From: Companilactobacillus nodensis DSM 19682 = JCM 14932 = NBRC 107160
GTDB taxonomy: Bacteria; Bacillota; Bacilli; Lactobacillales; Lactobacillaceae
Direction: 5' to 3'
NCBI RefSeq assembly: GCF_000615905.1
Contig: NZ_BAMN01000003.1
Location: 157,156 to 221,155 of the forward strand
Length of the DNA: 64,000 bases
Part shown: piece after piece, positions 1 to 8,876 of the stretch
How positions within the stretch are numbered: the first letter of the stretch is position 1
How the letters are laid out: every line of letters begins with the position of its first letter
Position numbers and translations under genes: made by a program
Notes under the pieces: model-generated
Database searches by the model: none
The model's input: the letters and a program-made list of their open reading frames with translations, nothing else
What the model was told of the DNA's origin: nothing

Positions 1-100
1 TGATGAAGAAGAGGTAAGAGAATTATCAAGAATTAAATACAGAACTCATTTGAGAAGAAGTTTTAAAAAATTTGCCGATAAAATGGTTGATAAATATTAG
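1..100 (+). CDS. hsdR: C-terminal end of HsdR, type I restriction subunit (partial)
   Basis: An open frame enters from the window edge (first full codon at base 2) and stops at TAG 98-100. It encodes 32 residues rich in Glu, Arg and Lys and ending in ADKMVDKY. The stop is 8 bases before hsdM, and hsdM's ribosome binding site (aggaga) overlaps it, which indicates one operon. Type I systems usually run hsdR-hsdM-hsdS, so this is inferred to be the tail of the motor/nuclease subunit. The fragment is too short to identify by itself. Confidence 0.6.
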   Translation, partial: DEEEVRELSRIKYRTHLRRSFKKFADKMVDKY

Positions 101-108
101 GAGAAATT

Positions 109-1758
109 ATGAGTAAAGCACAGGAAATTACTAGTCAAATATGGGATATGGCTAATGGACTTCGTAGTAATATGGATGCAAGTGAATATAGAAATTATAT
201 TTTGGGGTTCATATTCTATCGTTATTTGTCAGAACACCAAGAACAACGTATGGTTCAAAATGATCTATTGGATATTGCTGATGGACAAAGCGTTAATGAT
301 GCCTATACAGAGCAAGCTGGTGGGGATGACTTAAACGATTATCTTGAAGATTTAGCCGATTCATTGGGATACGCGATTGCACCGCAATATACTTGGCAAA
401 CAATTGTTGATAAAGTAAATGATAATTCTATTGCACCATCAGATTTTCAAGATATGTTAGATGATTTCAATCATAATGTTGATTTGAATACTAATGCTAA
501 ACAAGACTTCCATGGTGTCTTCGCAGATATGAACCTCATCAATTCACGTTTGGGTCAAACGACTGCTGCACGTGCTAAGGCGTTGACTGAAATTGTTAAT
601 TTGGTTGATGAGATTCAGTATAAAGATGATGATGGTCACGATATTCTGGGTGATATTTATGAATTCTTAATTGCTGAATTTGCTGGTAATTCGGGTAAAA
701 AAGCAGGAGAGTTCTATACACCTCACCAAGTTTCAGAAGTGTTGGCTAAATTAGTAGTTCAAAGTTTAGATCCAGAAGAAACAAAACCAAGTGTATATGA
801 TTTTGCCTGTGGGTCAGGATCATTACTATTAACCGTTCAGGAACAAATCAAAAATCGTCGTTTGTTCTATTATGGACAAGAATTGAATACAACAACATAT
901 AACTTGGCTCGTATGAACTTAATGATGCATGATGTTTCATACATGAACATGGACTTAAGAAATGCTGACACTTTGGAGAGTGACTGGCCTGATGGAATAG
1001 ATTCACAAGGTGTTGATCATCCACGCAGCTTTGATATGGTAGTCGCCAATCCTCCATACTCAGCGCATTGGGATAATAATGATAATAAAATGAAAGATCC
1101 TCGTTTTAAGGATTACGGTGGATTGGCTCCTAAAACGAAGGCAGATTATTCATTCTTATTACACGGTTTGTATCATCTGAGTTCTAAGGGAACAATGGCA
1201 ATTGTCTTGCCTCATGGCGTTTTATTCCGTGGTGCCAAAGAAGAGAAGATCCGTCGTGCACTTTTAGAGAAAAATCAAATTGATACAATTATCGGATTAC
1301 CTGCAGGATTGTTCTATTCAACCGGCATTCCTACTGTTGTTATGGTTTTGAAGAAGAATAAAATTAACAAAAATGTTTTATTTATTGACGCAAGTAATGA
1401 TTTTGAAAAAGGTAAAAATCAAAATCTCCTTCGTCCAGAAGATATTGATAAAATTATTAATACTTATAACGATCGAAAAGATGTAGATAAATATGCACAT
1501 GTTGCAAATATGGATCAAATTCAAGAAAATGACTTTAATTTGAATATACCGAGATATGTAGATACTTTTGAACCTGAACCAGAAATTGATTTAGGAGATA
1601 TAACAAAAGAAATAAAAGAAAATAATAAAAAAATTGAAGAAAATAAAAAGGAGTTACTTTCAATGATGAAAGAACTCACTTCTTCTGATGAAAAGATTCA
1701 AAATGACCTTAATGATTTCATTTCTATGTTGGATGACGAGGTGAAACACAATGGATAA
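109..1758 (+). CDS. hsdM: Type I restriction-modification DNA methyltransferase subunit HsdM
   Basis: The product is the N6-adenine methyltransferase subunit of a type I restriction complex, acting on DNA together with HsdS. The 549-residue protein has the HsdM N-terminal helical domain (about 1-140), the EFYTP motif near 201-205, the SAM-binding motif DFACGSGSLL near 231-240 and the catalytic NPPY motif near 314-317. The C-terminus (about 490-549) is a charged, probably coiled helix that would contact HsdS. Length is normal for the family. It starts 8 bases after the upstream stop behind an aggaga ribosome binding site and overlaps hsdS by 8 bases, suggesting translational coupling. Confidence 0.97.
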   Translation: MSKAQEITSQIWDMANGLRSNMDASEYRNYILGFIFYRYLSEHQEQRMVQNDLLDIADGQSVNDAYTEQAGGDDLNDYLEDLADSLGYAIAPQYTWQTIVDKVNDNSIAPSDFQDMLDDFNHNVDLNTNAKQDFHGVFADMNLINSRLGQTTAARAKALTEIVNLVDEIQYKDDDGHDILGDIYEFLIAEFAGNSGKKAGEFYTPHQVSEVLAKLVVQSLDPEETKPSVYDFACGSGSLLLTVQEQIKNRRLFYYGQELNTTTYNLARMNLMMHDVSYMNMDLRNADTLESDWPDGIDSQGVDHPRSFDMVVANPPYSAHWDNNDNKMKDPRFKDYGGLAPKTKADYSFLLHGLYHLSSKGTMAIVLPHGVLFRGAKEEKIRRALLEKNQIDTIIGLPAGLFYSTGIPTVVMVLKKNKINKNVLFIDASNDFEKGKNQNLLRPEDIDKIINTYNDRKDVDKYAHVANMDQIQENDFNLNIPRYVDTFEPEPEIDLGDITKEIKENNKKIEENKKELLSMMKELTSSDEKIQNDLNDFISMLDDEVKHNG

Positions 1759-2917
1759 ACGTGTACCTGAGGTGCGGTTTAAGGGGTTTACTGATGATTG
1801 GGAACAACGCACGCTAGATGAAGTTGCCTCTATCATCATGGGACAATCGCCAAGTTCGAGCAATTATACTAATAACCCTAACGATCATATATTAGTTCAA
1901 GGAAATGCTGATATTAAAAATGGCAAAGTATTACCTCGAGTATGGACAACACAGGTTACAAAAGCTGCTAAGAAGGGTAGTTTTATACTTAGTGTGCGTG
2001 CACCTGTAGGAGATGTTGCTAAAACAGATTTTGCTGTTGTTCTAGGGAGAGGCGTTGCAGGGATCAGTGGAACGGATTTTATCTATCATATTCTTGTAAG
2101 GATGAAGTTGTTTAATTATTGGAGGAAATTGAGCACTGGCTCAACATTTGAATCTATAAATTCAGAAGATATCAAGAATGCTAATAGTTTATTACCATCA
2201 AAAAATGAACAGAAAAAAATAAGTGTCTTTCTAAATACCGTTGATAATCTGATTACTCTTCAACAGTCTCAATTATTGATTTATAAAAGGCTTCGTAAAA
2301 ACTTACTACAAAGAATTTTTCCTTTAAATGGAAGAAAAGTTCCTAGGATTAGGTTAGCTAATTTTAATGGGAATTGGGAGCTTTGTAAATTAGGTGACCT
2401 TGGATCTGTAGCAATGAATAAACGTATTTTTAAAAATCAAACTAGCAGTATAGGCGATGTTCCTTTCTTTAAGATTGGTACATTTGGTGGTAATGCAGAT
2501 GCATATATTTCTAAAGAATTGTTTAAAGAATATAAATCAAAATATCCTTATCCCAAAGTAGGAGATATACTTATTTCAGCATCCGGTAGTATTGGCAGAT
2601 TCATTGTATACGATGGTAAGGATGAATATTTTCAAGATAGTAATATTGTTTGGCTTAAACATGATGATAGACTAGACAATAAATTTTTACTGCAGTTCTA
2701 TTCTATTGTTAAATGGAAAGGCCTAGAAGGAAGTACCATTAAAAGACTATATAATAAAAATATACTTAATACTTATATTTCAATTCCATCAATAAACGAA
2801 CAAAGAAGTCTTGGTCATTTTCTTGAAAAAATTGATAAGTTGATAGATCTTCAACAACAAACATTATTACAATTAGAAAAGCTCAAACAGTACTATCTCC
2901 AAAAATTATTTATATAA
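1751..2917 (+). CDS. hsdS: Type I restriction specificity subunit HsdS (expressed copy)
   Basis: HsdS determines the DNA target of the methylase/nuclease complex. The 388-residue protein has two target-recognition domains (about 15-130 and 205-330). Each is followed by a helical spacer with the usual EQxxI...LDxLI-LQQ pattern, the first near 155-195 and the second near 350-388, ending YYLQKLFI. It overlaps hsdM, so it is the copy placed for expression. The start MDKRVPEVRFKGF is the usual HsdS opening. An inverted recombinase and a second inverted hsdS lie downstream, so the two recognition domains may be exchangeable. Confidence 0.96.
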   Translation: MDKRVPEVRFKGFTDDWEQRTLDEVASIIMGQSPSSSNYTNNPNDHILVQGNADIKNGKVLPRVWTTQVTKAAKKGSFILSVRAPVGDVAKTDFAVVLGRGVAGISGTDFIYHILVRMKLFNYWRKLSTGSTFESINSEDIKNANSLLPSKNEQKKISVFLNTVDNLITLQQSQLLIYKRLRKNLLQRIFPLNGRKVPRIRLANFNGNWELCKLGDLGSVAMNKRIFKNQTSSIGDVPFFKIGTFGGNADAYISKELFKEYKSKYPYPKVGDILISASGSIGRFIVYDGKDEYFQDSNIVWLKHDDRLDNKFLLQFYSIVKWKGLEGSTIKRLYNKNILNTYISIPSINEQRSLGHFLEKIDKLIDLQQQTLLQLEKLKQYYLQKLFI

Positions 2918-2922
2918 AAAAT

Positions 2923-2970
2923 CAAAATGATCCATAATAACTTGTAAAACAGTTATTTTGGATCATTTTG
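2923..2970. terminator. Bidirectional terminator between hsdS and the recombinase
   Basis: The 12-base arms CAAAATGATCCA (2923-2934) and TGGATCATTTTG (2959-2970) form a long hairpin extended inward by AATAAC/GTTATT. A T-rich flank on each strand suits both convergent genes. Confidence 0.8.
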
Positions 2971-3927
2971 TTACATCAATTTAGACATCTGAAACATTAT
3001 CTTTTCACTATCTTGAGTTTCTAATTCTTGAATAATATGCAAATAGGTATTCTGAGTGGTAGTCATATTAGCATGTCCTAGTCTTCGCGCAACACTTGCA
3101 ATTGATACTCCAGCAAATAATAATAACGATGCATGCGTATGTCTGAGTCCATGAATAGTTATAACGGGTATATCGGCATTCTTACAGAGAACAGCTAATC
3201 GATTGTTAATCGTAGAGTTGAAAATGCGTTGTTTAACAAAAATAGGTTTGTCTTCTGGAAGTTCTTTAGTCATCTGTGAAAATTGCATTGCCATTTGCCA
3301 ATCCATTTGTACTTTTCTAACAGACGAGGGATTTTTAGTAGGCTGAAATCCACCATTTGTTGCACGGTAATTCCAAGTTTTATCGATACTTAAAAGTTGC
3401 TTTGTAAAATCAAAATCATTTGGTGTTAACGCCAATGCCTCAGCAAATCTCAAACCGGTCTTGGACACTAGAAGAATATACCAGTCCCAATTTATTTCAG
3501 GCCCTAAATTCAACTGTCTAATTAACTGTTGTAATTCATATTCGTTCAAAAATTTAGGTTTCTTCTCACTTGGCTTTTTACCTTTAATGATAATTTTACG
3601 GGTTGGATTTTGTTTGATCAATCCTTCATCAAGGGCGTCCATTATTGCACCTTTTACTTGGTGATGAAAATCCTTAGTAGTTTGTTTTTCGTGTTCTAAC
3701 CCATAACCATTAATAAGTTCTTGATAACTTCTCCTAGTAAGATCATTTAAACGTAAATTAGGAGCTAACTTAGTTACCCATTTTAAACTCATATAATATT
3801 TGTCTAAGGTAACTGATCTAATTGCATTGACCTTATATAAGTGAATCCATTCCTCATAATATTTATAAAATAATTGTGTCGATGTCTTTTTAGGCACAGA
3901 AAAAACCTCCGAATATATTTTTGACAA
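2971..3927 (-). CDS. Tyrosine site-specific recombinase (phage-integrase family) inside the hsd locus
   Basis: The product is a tyrosine recombinase of 318 residues. An N-terminal SAM-like core-binding domain (about 15-105) is followed by the catalytic domain with R160 (TGLR), H259 and R262 (HGLRH), H285 (LGHA) and the nucleophile Y295. All expected catalytic positions are present. It lies on the minus strand between two oppositely oriented hsdS genes. In streptococci, lactobacilli and other Firmicutes this arrangement lets the recombinase invert DNA between repeats in the hsdS copies and change methylation specificity. That role is inferred from context; a simple integrase of a genomic island is the alternative, but no att-like direct repeats were seen. 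Confidence 0.93.
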   Translation of the reverse strand: MSKIYSEVFSVPKKTSTQLFYKYYEEWIHLYKVNAIRSVTLDKYYMSLKWVTKLAPNLRLNDLTRRSYQELINGYGLEHEKQTTKDFHHQVKGAIMDALDEGLIKQNPTRKIIIKGKKPSEKKPKFLNEYELQQLIRQLNLGPEINWDWYILLVSKTGLRFAEALALTPNDFDFTKQLLSIDKTWNYRATNGGFQPTKNPSSVRKVQMDWQMAMQFSQMTKELPEDKPIFVKQRIFNSTINNRLAVLCKNADIPVITIHGLRHTHASLLLFAGVSIASVARRLGHANMTTTQNTYLHIIQELETQDSEKIMFQMSKLM

Positions 3928-3987
3928 TTTTATGTCATTATTTATTATCCGAAAGTTATGTATTATTATTGTTTAATTATTCAAAAT

Positions 3988-5244
3988 TTAGATAAAAAGT
4001 TTTTGGAGGTAGTATTTTTTCAACGATTTTAATTTTTCTATTTTTGTTTTATAAAGATTTATCAAATTATCCAAAGTACTAATCAAATTTCCAATTTTTT
4101 TTTGCTCCTTAATTGATGGAATAAGTATGGGCATTCTAGACATTTGTTTACCAGATACTTCTATAAATGTAGATCCAGCACCATTAGTTTCGCCATATTT
4201 CTTTAATTCTGAGGTACGAGCAAAAATAAAGTAACTGTCCAATTCATTTTTATTTGGAACGATGGATTGAAAGCCTTGATTTGTGGCGGCTTCTTTTCCC
4301 AGTATTGCAGTATTTCCAATACCTGCACGAGAAGTGAATAATATGGTACCAACGGGAAGCATGTGTGCTGAGCTTTTACTCAGGCCTAATGAAGTTATCC
4401 TCTTTATACTTCCATGTACATATATATCATTGCCAATTTCTGCAGGGGAGTACCAATCAATATTCCCATTCCAGTATTTAGGATTAGATGTACTTGGAGT
4501 TCCCCCACCAATAATATTAGAAATATTTTCTAACTTATACTGTTTCCAATTATCATTAAAATAAGTAAATCTTATTTTTGGTACTTCTTCTTCTTTATTA
4601 GGAATTGTTCTCTGTAGAATGGATTTTCTAAGACTTATAAATCTGGAAAGCTGATCTTGTTGAAGATCAACCAACATGTTTATCTTTAATAAAAAATCAC
4701 TGATCTTAATTTGTTCTAGATTATTACTCGGTACAGATAGCTCCGTATTAAAGAAGTCTGAAGCTGAAATATTAAGTAAGCCATGATTTCTTGCACCTTC
4801 AGCGGCATTCATTGATACTTCACGATACCAATAAGAAGAATCGTAGTAACTAGCTAAAAAATCACTATTTACATTTATGGGTTTGAAAACAATATATAGA
4901 GTTGATAGCACTCCCATATCATATTTATCTAACCGTTTAATGGTTCCCCATGGGTATCCTTTTGAATATGATTTGTTATAAGCAAAATCTCCATTCTTTA
5001 ATAAATAATAACCACTAACGTCATGGCTAGCAACTTTTTTATTAAAGAATGTCCTTTGATCAACTAACCCATTCTGTGCAGAAATAGTAAGCGGTAGTGT
5101 AGACTCTAGTGTTTTGTTTTTTCTAGTTATCCGTGTGGTTAGTTCTCCTAGCTTACACAGTTCCCAATAATTAGTACTAAATTTTATTATAAAATGATTA
5201 TCATGCTTGAATATGAATTGAAAATAATTATTTATAAATCTCAT
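3988..5244 (-). CDS. hsdS: Second, inverted HsdS-type specificity gene, probably a silent cassette
   Basis: The product has two complete recognition domains: the first with TTRITRKNK...SAQNG...GDFAYNKSYSKG signatures, the second with GGGTPST...WYSPAEIG...TSRAGIGN. HsdS spacer helices follow, ending YYLQKLFI like the expressed copy. HsdS homology begins only near residue 26 (NYWELCKLGEL). The first 25 residues are not the normal HsdS opening, and I see no good ribosome binding site before the assumed start. This is what a promoterless donor cassette would look like, so the start is arbitrary. It faces the opposite way to the expressed hsdS, with the recombinase between them. Confidence 0.85.
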   Translation of the reverse strand: MRFINNYFQFIFKHDNHFIIKFSTNYWELCKLGELTTRITRKNKTLESTLPLTISAQNGLVDQRTFFNKKVASHDVSGYYLLKNGDFAYNKSYSKGYPWGTIKRLDKYDMGVLSTLYIVFKPINVNSDFLASYYDSSYWYREVSMNAAEGARNHGLLNISASDFFNTELSVPSNNLEQIKISDFLLKINMLVDLQQDQLSRFISLRKSILQRTIPNKEEEVPKIRFTYFNDNWKQYKLENISNIIGGGTPSTSNPKYWNGNIDWYSPAEIGNDIYVHGSIKRITSLGLSKSSAHMLPVGTILFTSRAGIGNTAILGKEAATNQGFQSIVPNKNELDSYFIFARTSELKKYGETNGAGSTFIEVSGKQMSRMPILIPSIKEQKKIGNLISTLDNLINLYKTKIEKLKSLKKYYLQKLFI

Positions 5245-5394
5245 ATTACATATATTTACTGGTGACCATCTTAATTTAATAGATGTTGAGTTTTAAATTA
5301 GATAAAATTTAAAAATGGCATTTTGCCTAAACATGTTCCCATTTAAGATGATTTGACACTATTTTAAAGTTCTATAGATTTATTTATTTTCAAT

Positions 5395-5424
5395 CACATA
5401 TGAATTAATTATATTTTGTTATAC
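5395..5424 (+). promoter_or_regulatory. Probable promoter of the Mrr-type endonuclease gene
   Basis: A TTATACT -10-like hexamer lies near 5418-5424, about 27 bases before the start codon, with only a weak -35 match upstream. The rest of the 206-base gap (5245-5450) is AT-rich and shows no other clear element. Confidence 0.35.
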
Positions 5425-5450
5425 TAAAAGTAAAAAAGCAGGCAATATAT

Positions 5451-6401
5451 ATGGATTTTGATTATAAAAAGATGAAGTTGGGGAAACATGGATTACCTAC
5501 TTGGGATGCGATGGTTGCAGTTTTAATATATTTAACTGCCGATGGTAAAGAATATTCAGGTAAAAAGTTGAGAAAAATGGCTGCTGATTCTATAGGATTG
5601 CCAGATGAATTGCGTAATGCAACGTATGATTCCTCATATATGGACAATATGATTGAAGATAGAGCAGGTTGGGGATTGAGTGAAAGTTATACTGCTGGTA
5701 TTTTTGATCGCCCAAGGCGTGGAATATATGTAATTACCAAACTTGGTAAGAGTTTACTTGAAGATTCCGATTCCATTGATGTTACTTTGATACATAATTT
5801 GCCTAAGTATCAAGAGCATAAGAAGGAACTAAAGGAACGAAATGAAAGAAGTAATATAAGCAGCAATGACAAAGTTCCGGAATCATTTGAAGATATATCG
5901 GAGAACATTTCTACAACAGTCACAAGTTACAATAATCAAGTAGCATCAGACTTATTAAGTAGAATACAAGCATCGGATCCAAGATTCTTCGAAAACTTAG
6001 TGGTCAAATTATTAGTGGCTATGGGATATCGTGGTCCAAATGGTAATTCTAAAGTGACTCAAAGTACTAACGATGGTGGAATCGACGGTGTTATCAACCA
6101 AGATGCATTAGGTACGAATACAATTTATATTCAAGCTAAAAGATATAATTCAGATAATGTTGTTCAACGTCCTATGATTGATGCGTTTTTCGGATCATTA
6201 TCACGAATTCATGCTGATCGTGGTGTCTTTATAACTACTTCGAGCTTCTCTAAGAATGCTATTGAAACGGCTAAAGGATTTTCAATTGTATTGATTGATG
6301 GTATTCAATTGACGGAGTTGATGCTTCAGTATCACGTTGGTATTCAAGTTAAAAATAGTTTTGAATTGTTTGAAATTGATGAAGACTTTTTTGAAAATTA
6401 A
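5451..6401 (+). CDS. mrr: Mrr-type restriction endonuclease
   Basis: The product is probably a type IV (modification-dependent) restriction enzyme. The 316 residues show an N-terminal winged-helix Mrr_N domain (about 10-105, ending RPRRGIYVITKLGK). A polar linker and a PD-(D/E)xK-type Mrr catalytic domain (about 165-290) follow, with D212 in DGGIDG and Q228-x-K230 in IYIQAKRY. The Q in place of D/E is usual for the Mrr branch. The gene follows the type I system, so the two belong to one defence island. Mrr enzymes cut methylated DNA, so coexistence with a variable HsdS methylase implies that some methylation states must be tolerated. Confidence 0.92.
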   Translation: MDFDYKKMKLGKHGLPTWDAMVAVLIYLTADGKEYSGKKLRKMAADSIGLPDELRNATYDSSYMDNMIEDRAGWGLSESYTAGIFDRPRRGIYVITKLGKSLLEDSDSIDVTLIHNLPKYQEHKKELKERNERSNISSNDKVPESFEDISENISTTVTSYNNQVASDLLSRIQASDPRFFENLVVKLLVAMGYRGPNGNSKVTQSTNDGGIDGVINQDALGTNTIYIQAKRYNSDNVVQRPMIDAFFGSLSRIHADRGVFITTSSFSKNAIETAKGFSIVLIDGIQLTELMLQYHVGIQVKNSFELFEIDEDFFEN

Positions 6402-6410
6402 ACTATAAAA

Positions 6411-6450
6411 ATAAGCCATCAACCTGCAATCAGTGCAGTTGATGGCTTAT
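6411..6450. terminator. Bidirectional terminator between mrr and the YhcH-family gene
   Basis: The 13-base perfect arms ATAAGCCATCAAC and GTTGATGGCTTAT enclose an inner TGCA/TGCA pairing. Both convergent genes end within 10 bases. Confidence 0.85.
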
Positions 6451-6460
6451 TAATTTCTAA

Positions 6461-6931
6461 TTAAAACAATAATGAATATGGGATTTTAATGACAGCTTTC
6501 TTAACATGAGAAACAGAATCTAAGTTCAAGCAAGCTTCATGAGCATCTTCTGGCAAAAATACACCAAAGTCATCTTGATGTAATTCAATTAATGAAGTTG
6601 AACCTTGATACTTTTCGTAATATAGAGCGTCTTTTTTGTCCAACTCATCATCTTTCAAAGTTAGTTTAGAATTGCTTGTAGTCTTGATTCTTTCTTGACC
6701 AGAAATAATATATTGGAAATCAATATACTTTTTGTGGCTTTCCCAACGTCCTAATTTTTCTTCTTTTGTATCATATTCTTGAACATTAGCAAAGATACCA
6801 GCACTTATATCGTGTTTTCCTAGTTCGAGAGAACTAAGATCGGTATTTTTTAGAAAATCGAATACAGGTTTTAATGCAGGAATATTGCTCAAAAATGTTG
6901 CAGTGCTATCTGACTTATTTGAAATGAACAT
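6461..6931 (-). CDS. YhcH/YjgK/YiaL (NanQ-type) family protein
   Basis: This 156-residue cupin-like protein of the DUF386 family has the family pattern: LGKHDI near 37-42, the ESHKKYIDFQYIISG block near 65-79, and FLPEDAHEACL near 127-137, with conserved His and Asp/Glu that bind a metal. NanQ in E. coli is a sialic-acid anomerase, and other members act on sugars or acid sugars. Its neighbours include a sialidase-like protein and a DapA/NanA-family lyase, so an anomerase-type role for the cluster substrate is plausible. It is monocistronic on the minus strand, and an operator-like repeat of the cluster lies 118 bases upstream (7049-7065). Confidence 0.88.
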   Translation of the reverse strand: MFISNKSDSTATFLSNIPALKPVFDFLKNTDLSSLELGKHDISAGIFANVQEYDTKEEKLGRWESHKKYIDFQYIISGQERIKTTSNSKLTLKDDELDKKDALYYEKYQGSTSLIELHQDDFGVFLPEDAHEACLNLDSVSHVKKAVIKIPYSLLF

Positions 6932-7048
6932 GTTATTGCCTCCTAAAGGTTTCTATGATTAGACTATTATTTTTATGAAACCGTATACATAAAAATGAAG
7001 TTTAATTATTAAACATACAAATACAATAGGAGAAAGTTGTAGCTTGAC

Positions 7049-7065
7049 TGTTCACTTATGAAACA
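7049..7065. promoter_or_regulatory. Cluster operator 1 (upstream of the YhcH-family gene)
   Basis: The imperfect palindrome TGTTCACTTATGAAACA has half-sites TGTTCA and TGAAACA. Similar repeats occur at 8923, 14711, 14759, 15659 and 15704. A further half-site GTTTCA lies nearer the gene, at about 6976-6981 on the minus strand. Confidence 0.5.
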
Positions 7066-7066
7066 A

Positions 7067-8836
7067 TCAATTATCTTCTTTTAAGTAACGCCAAAGTGTA
7101 GCTCTACTTATCTCTAATTCTTTAGCGGTTTTAGTCTTATTACCGCTGTTCTTAAATAGGACATTAGTAACAGCTTCTCTAGTTATTTCATGTAGTGTTT
7201 TAGATTCGGTCGAATCATAGTTATTAATTGGAGAATATGATGCTTTGTGATCATGACTATATAGGTATTTCAGTTCCTTATATTCTTTTTCTGCGGATTG
7301 TATGTCTTTGACTCCAACCTGTGCACTTTCAGTAGAAGCAAGTGAGGAATTTATAACTTTTATGAACTCTACTAAGTTATTATCCCAAGATTGATTTAGC
7401 AAAAAGTCTAATGCTAAATCGGATATTCCAGTTACCATTTTGGCATTATGCTTGGCATAGTCGTTGATAATAATTGTAATTAACTTGGAAATAGAATTGC
7501 CAATTACATCCCTCAGTGGTTTCAAGGTTATTAGGTGAGAATTAGCAATTAATCCTTCCAGGTTTTTATCAATTCCATCGGATAGCTTTTGTTCAAAAAT
7601 GAAGATTATTTTATTTCTAGAAGTAAATCCAGTTTCATCAATGAAGTTTAAAAAGTTTCGTTGTATTTTATACGGAAGATTATTGAATTTATCTAAAACA
7701 CAAACTTTACCTGATTCATATAGAATTGATTTGTCGTCATTCATGGCAGAGTTAAATGATTTTTCAGAACTCAAATTAAGTAGTACGGGGACATTGTTTT
7801 TGTAATTGCTATATTTACTTATCATATTGGATAAGTATTTTTTCGACATGCCTTTTTCACCGAGAATAACCACATTAGTTTCATCTTGTGCATATGCTTC
7901 TAGCTTATTGAAGAACCCATCATCGTAGATTGTATGATACAAGTTACTTATTTGCGTTGACTTGTCATCGTCCATTAACAACTGGGCAAAGTCATTACTT
8001 TTAGTATCATTCCAAATTTTTTCTCTACGTAAGTCATAGATTGTTTTGTCATTATACTTTTTAGTATCAATTTTGAAGTAGCTATTATTATAGTTAAAGT
8101 TTGTCATGCCCTTATTGATAGTGCTTTGAAATCTTTCCCACAAATCATTATCCGTGATGAATCCGTCAGATTTTAAGTATAAAGAATTGTCTGGGTTAAA
8201 TACGGCAAAAAATTGATTGAACTCATTTAAAAGATGTATGAATATTTGTTTTTGATCATTACTTGCAGATATTTCCTCAAGGATAGAGAAACTGTTCAGC
8301 AATGCAGTCTTAATGGTTTCTTCACCAGATGTTATGAAAATAGTGTTCAAATTAAATTGTTCAGCCATATTTTCAACACTAGTATCGCCTATAACAGTGT
8401 TGAATCCAGAGTCTTTTATGGCTTTCAATGTTCCATTGAGATCAGTATCATTTTGGACACTGTATACTGGGACTGATTTTTGAAATCTATCTGCTATTTT
8501 TTGAAAGGGAACAGTTATTTCCGGGAATCCTACTAGCGCAATTTTATCTATTCTAGATGATGCTTGGATTATGCTTAGAATATCATATTGTGAGATACCT
8601 ATATCTACGACTCGGATTTTGCTTATTTGTCTGATTAGAGCCGATGTACCACCACGGGAAATCACCATATCGTAATGTCGTTCATTTAGCATATCCGTTA
8701 AGGCGGTAATACCTTCGTGCCTATCTAGTTTTTCAAAATATACATGTATATTGGGATATTGTTCTGCATATGTATTGTAGATTTGTTGTACAGAAATATG
8801 CATTGATTGGTAAGGAGAAATACAGAGTACATTCAT
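7067..8836 (-). CDS. PrpR/sigma-54-activator-like transcriptional regulator with degenerate AAA+ domain
   Basis: The protein opens with a PrpR_N-type sensor domain (MNVLCISPYQS..., about 1-190). It then has a poorly conserved AAA+ region and a C-terminal Fis-type helix-turn-helix (KTAKELEISRATLWRYLK). The Walker A remnant reads GEKGMSKK and the Walker B region LDKFNNLP lacks the usual Asp-Glu pair. No GAFTGA loop is present, so it should not activate sigma-54 polymerase. I chose ATG at 8836, where PrpR_N homology begins; a TTG two codons upstream, six bases after GAGGTG, is also possible. It is divergent from the DUF1537 kinase operon and is the likely local regulator of this cluster. Confidence 0.85.
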   Translation of the reverse strand: MNVLCISPYQSMHISVQQIYNTYAEQYPNIHVYFEKLDRHEGITALTDMLNERHYDMVISRGGTSALIRQISKIRVVDIGISQYDILSIIQASSRIDKIALVGFPEITVPFQKIADRFQKSVPVYSVQNDTDLNGTLKAIKDSGFNTVIGDTSVENMAEQFNLNTIFITSGEETIKTALLNSFSILEEISASNDQKQIFIHLLNEFNQFFAVFNPDNSLYLKSDGFITDNDLWERFQSTINKGMTNFNYNNSYFKIDTKKYNDKTIYDLRREKIWNDTKSNDFAQLLMDDDKSTQISNLYHTIYDDGFFNKLEAYAQDETNVVILGEKGMSKKYLSNMISKYSNYKNNVPVLLNLSSEKSFNSAMNDDKSILYESGKVCVLDKFNNLPYKIQRNFLNFIDETGFTSRNKIIFIFEQKLSDGIDKNLEGLIANSHLITLKPLRDVIGNSISKLITIIINDYAKHNAKMVTGISDLALDFLLNQSWDNNLVEFIKVINSSLASTESAQVGVKDIQSAEKEYKELKYLYSHDHKASYSPINNYDSTESKTLHEITREAVTNVLFKNSGNKTKTAKELEISRATLWRYLKEDN

Positions 8837-8876
8837 GTCCAAAATTGTCACCTCTATGTAAAATGTTTTATTTTGA

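Noticed and set aside
2971..3927. Recombinase as the integrase of a prophage or integrative element
   Set aside because: No phage or conjugation genes, no flanking direct repeats or tRNA target; its place between inverted hsdS genes explains it better.
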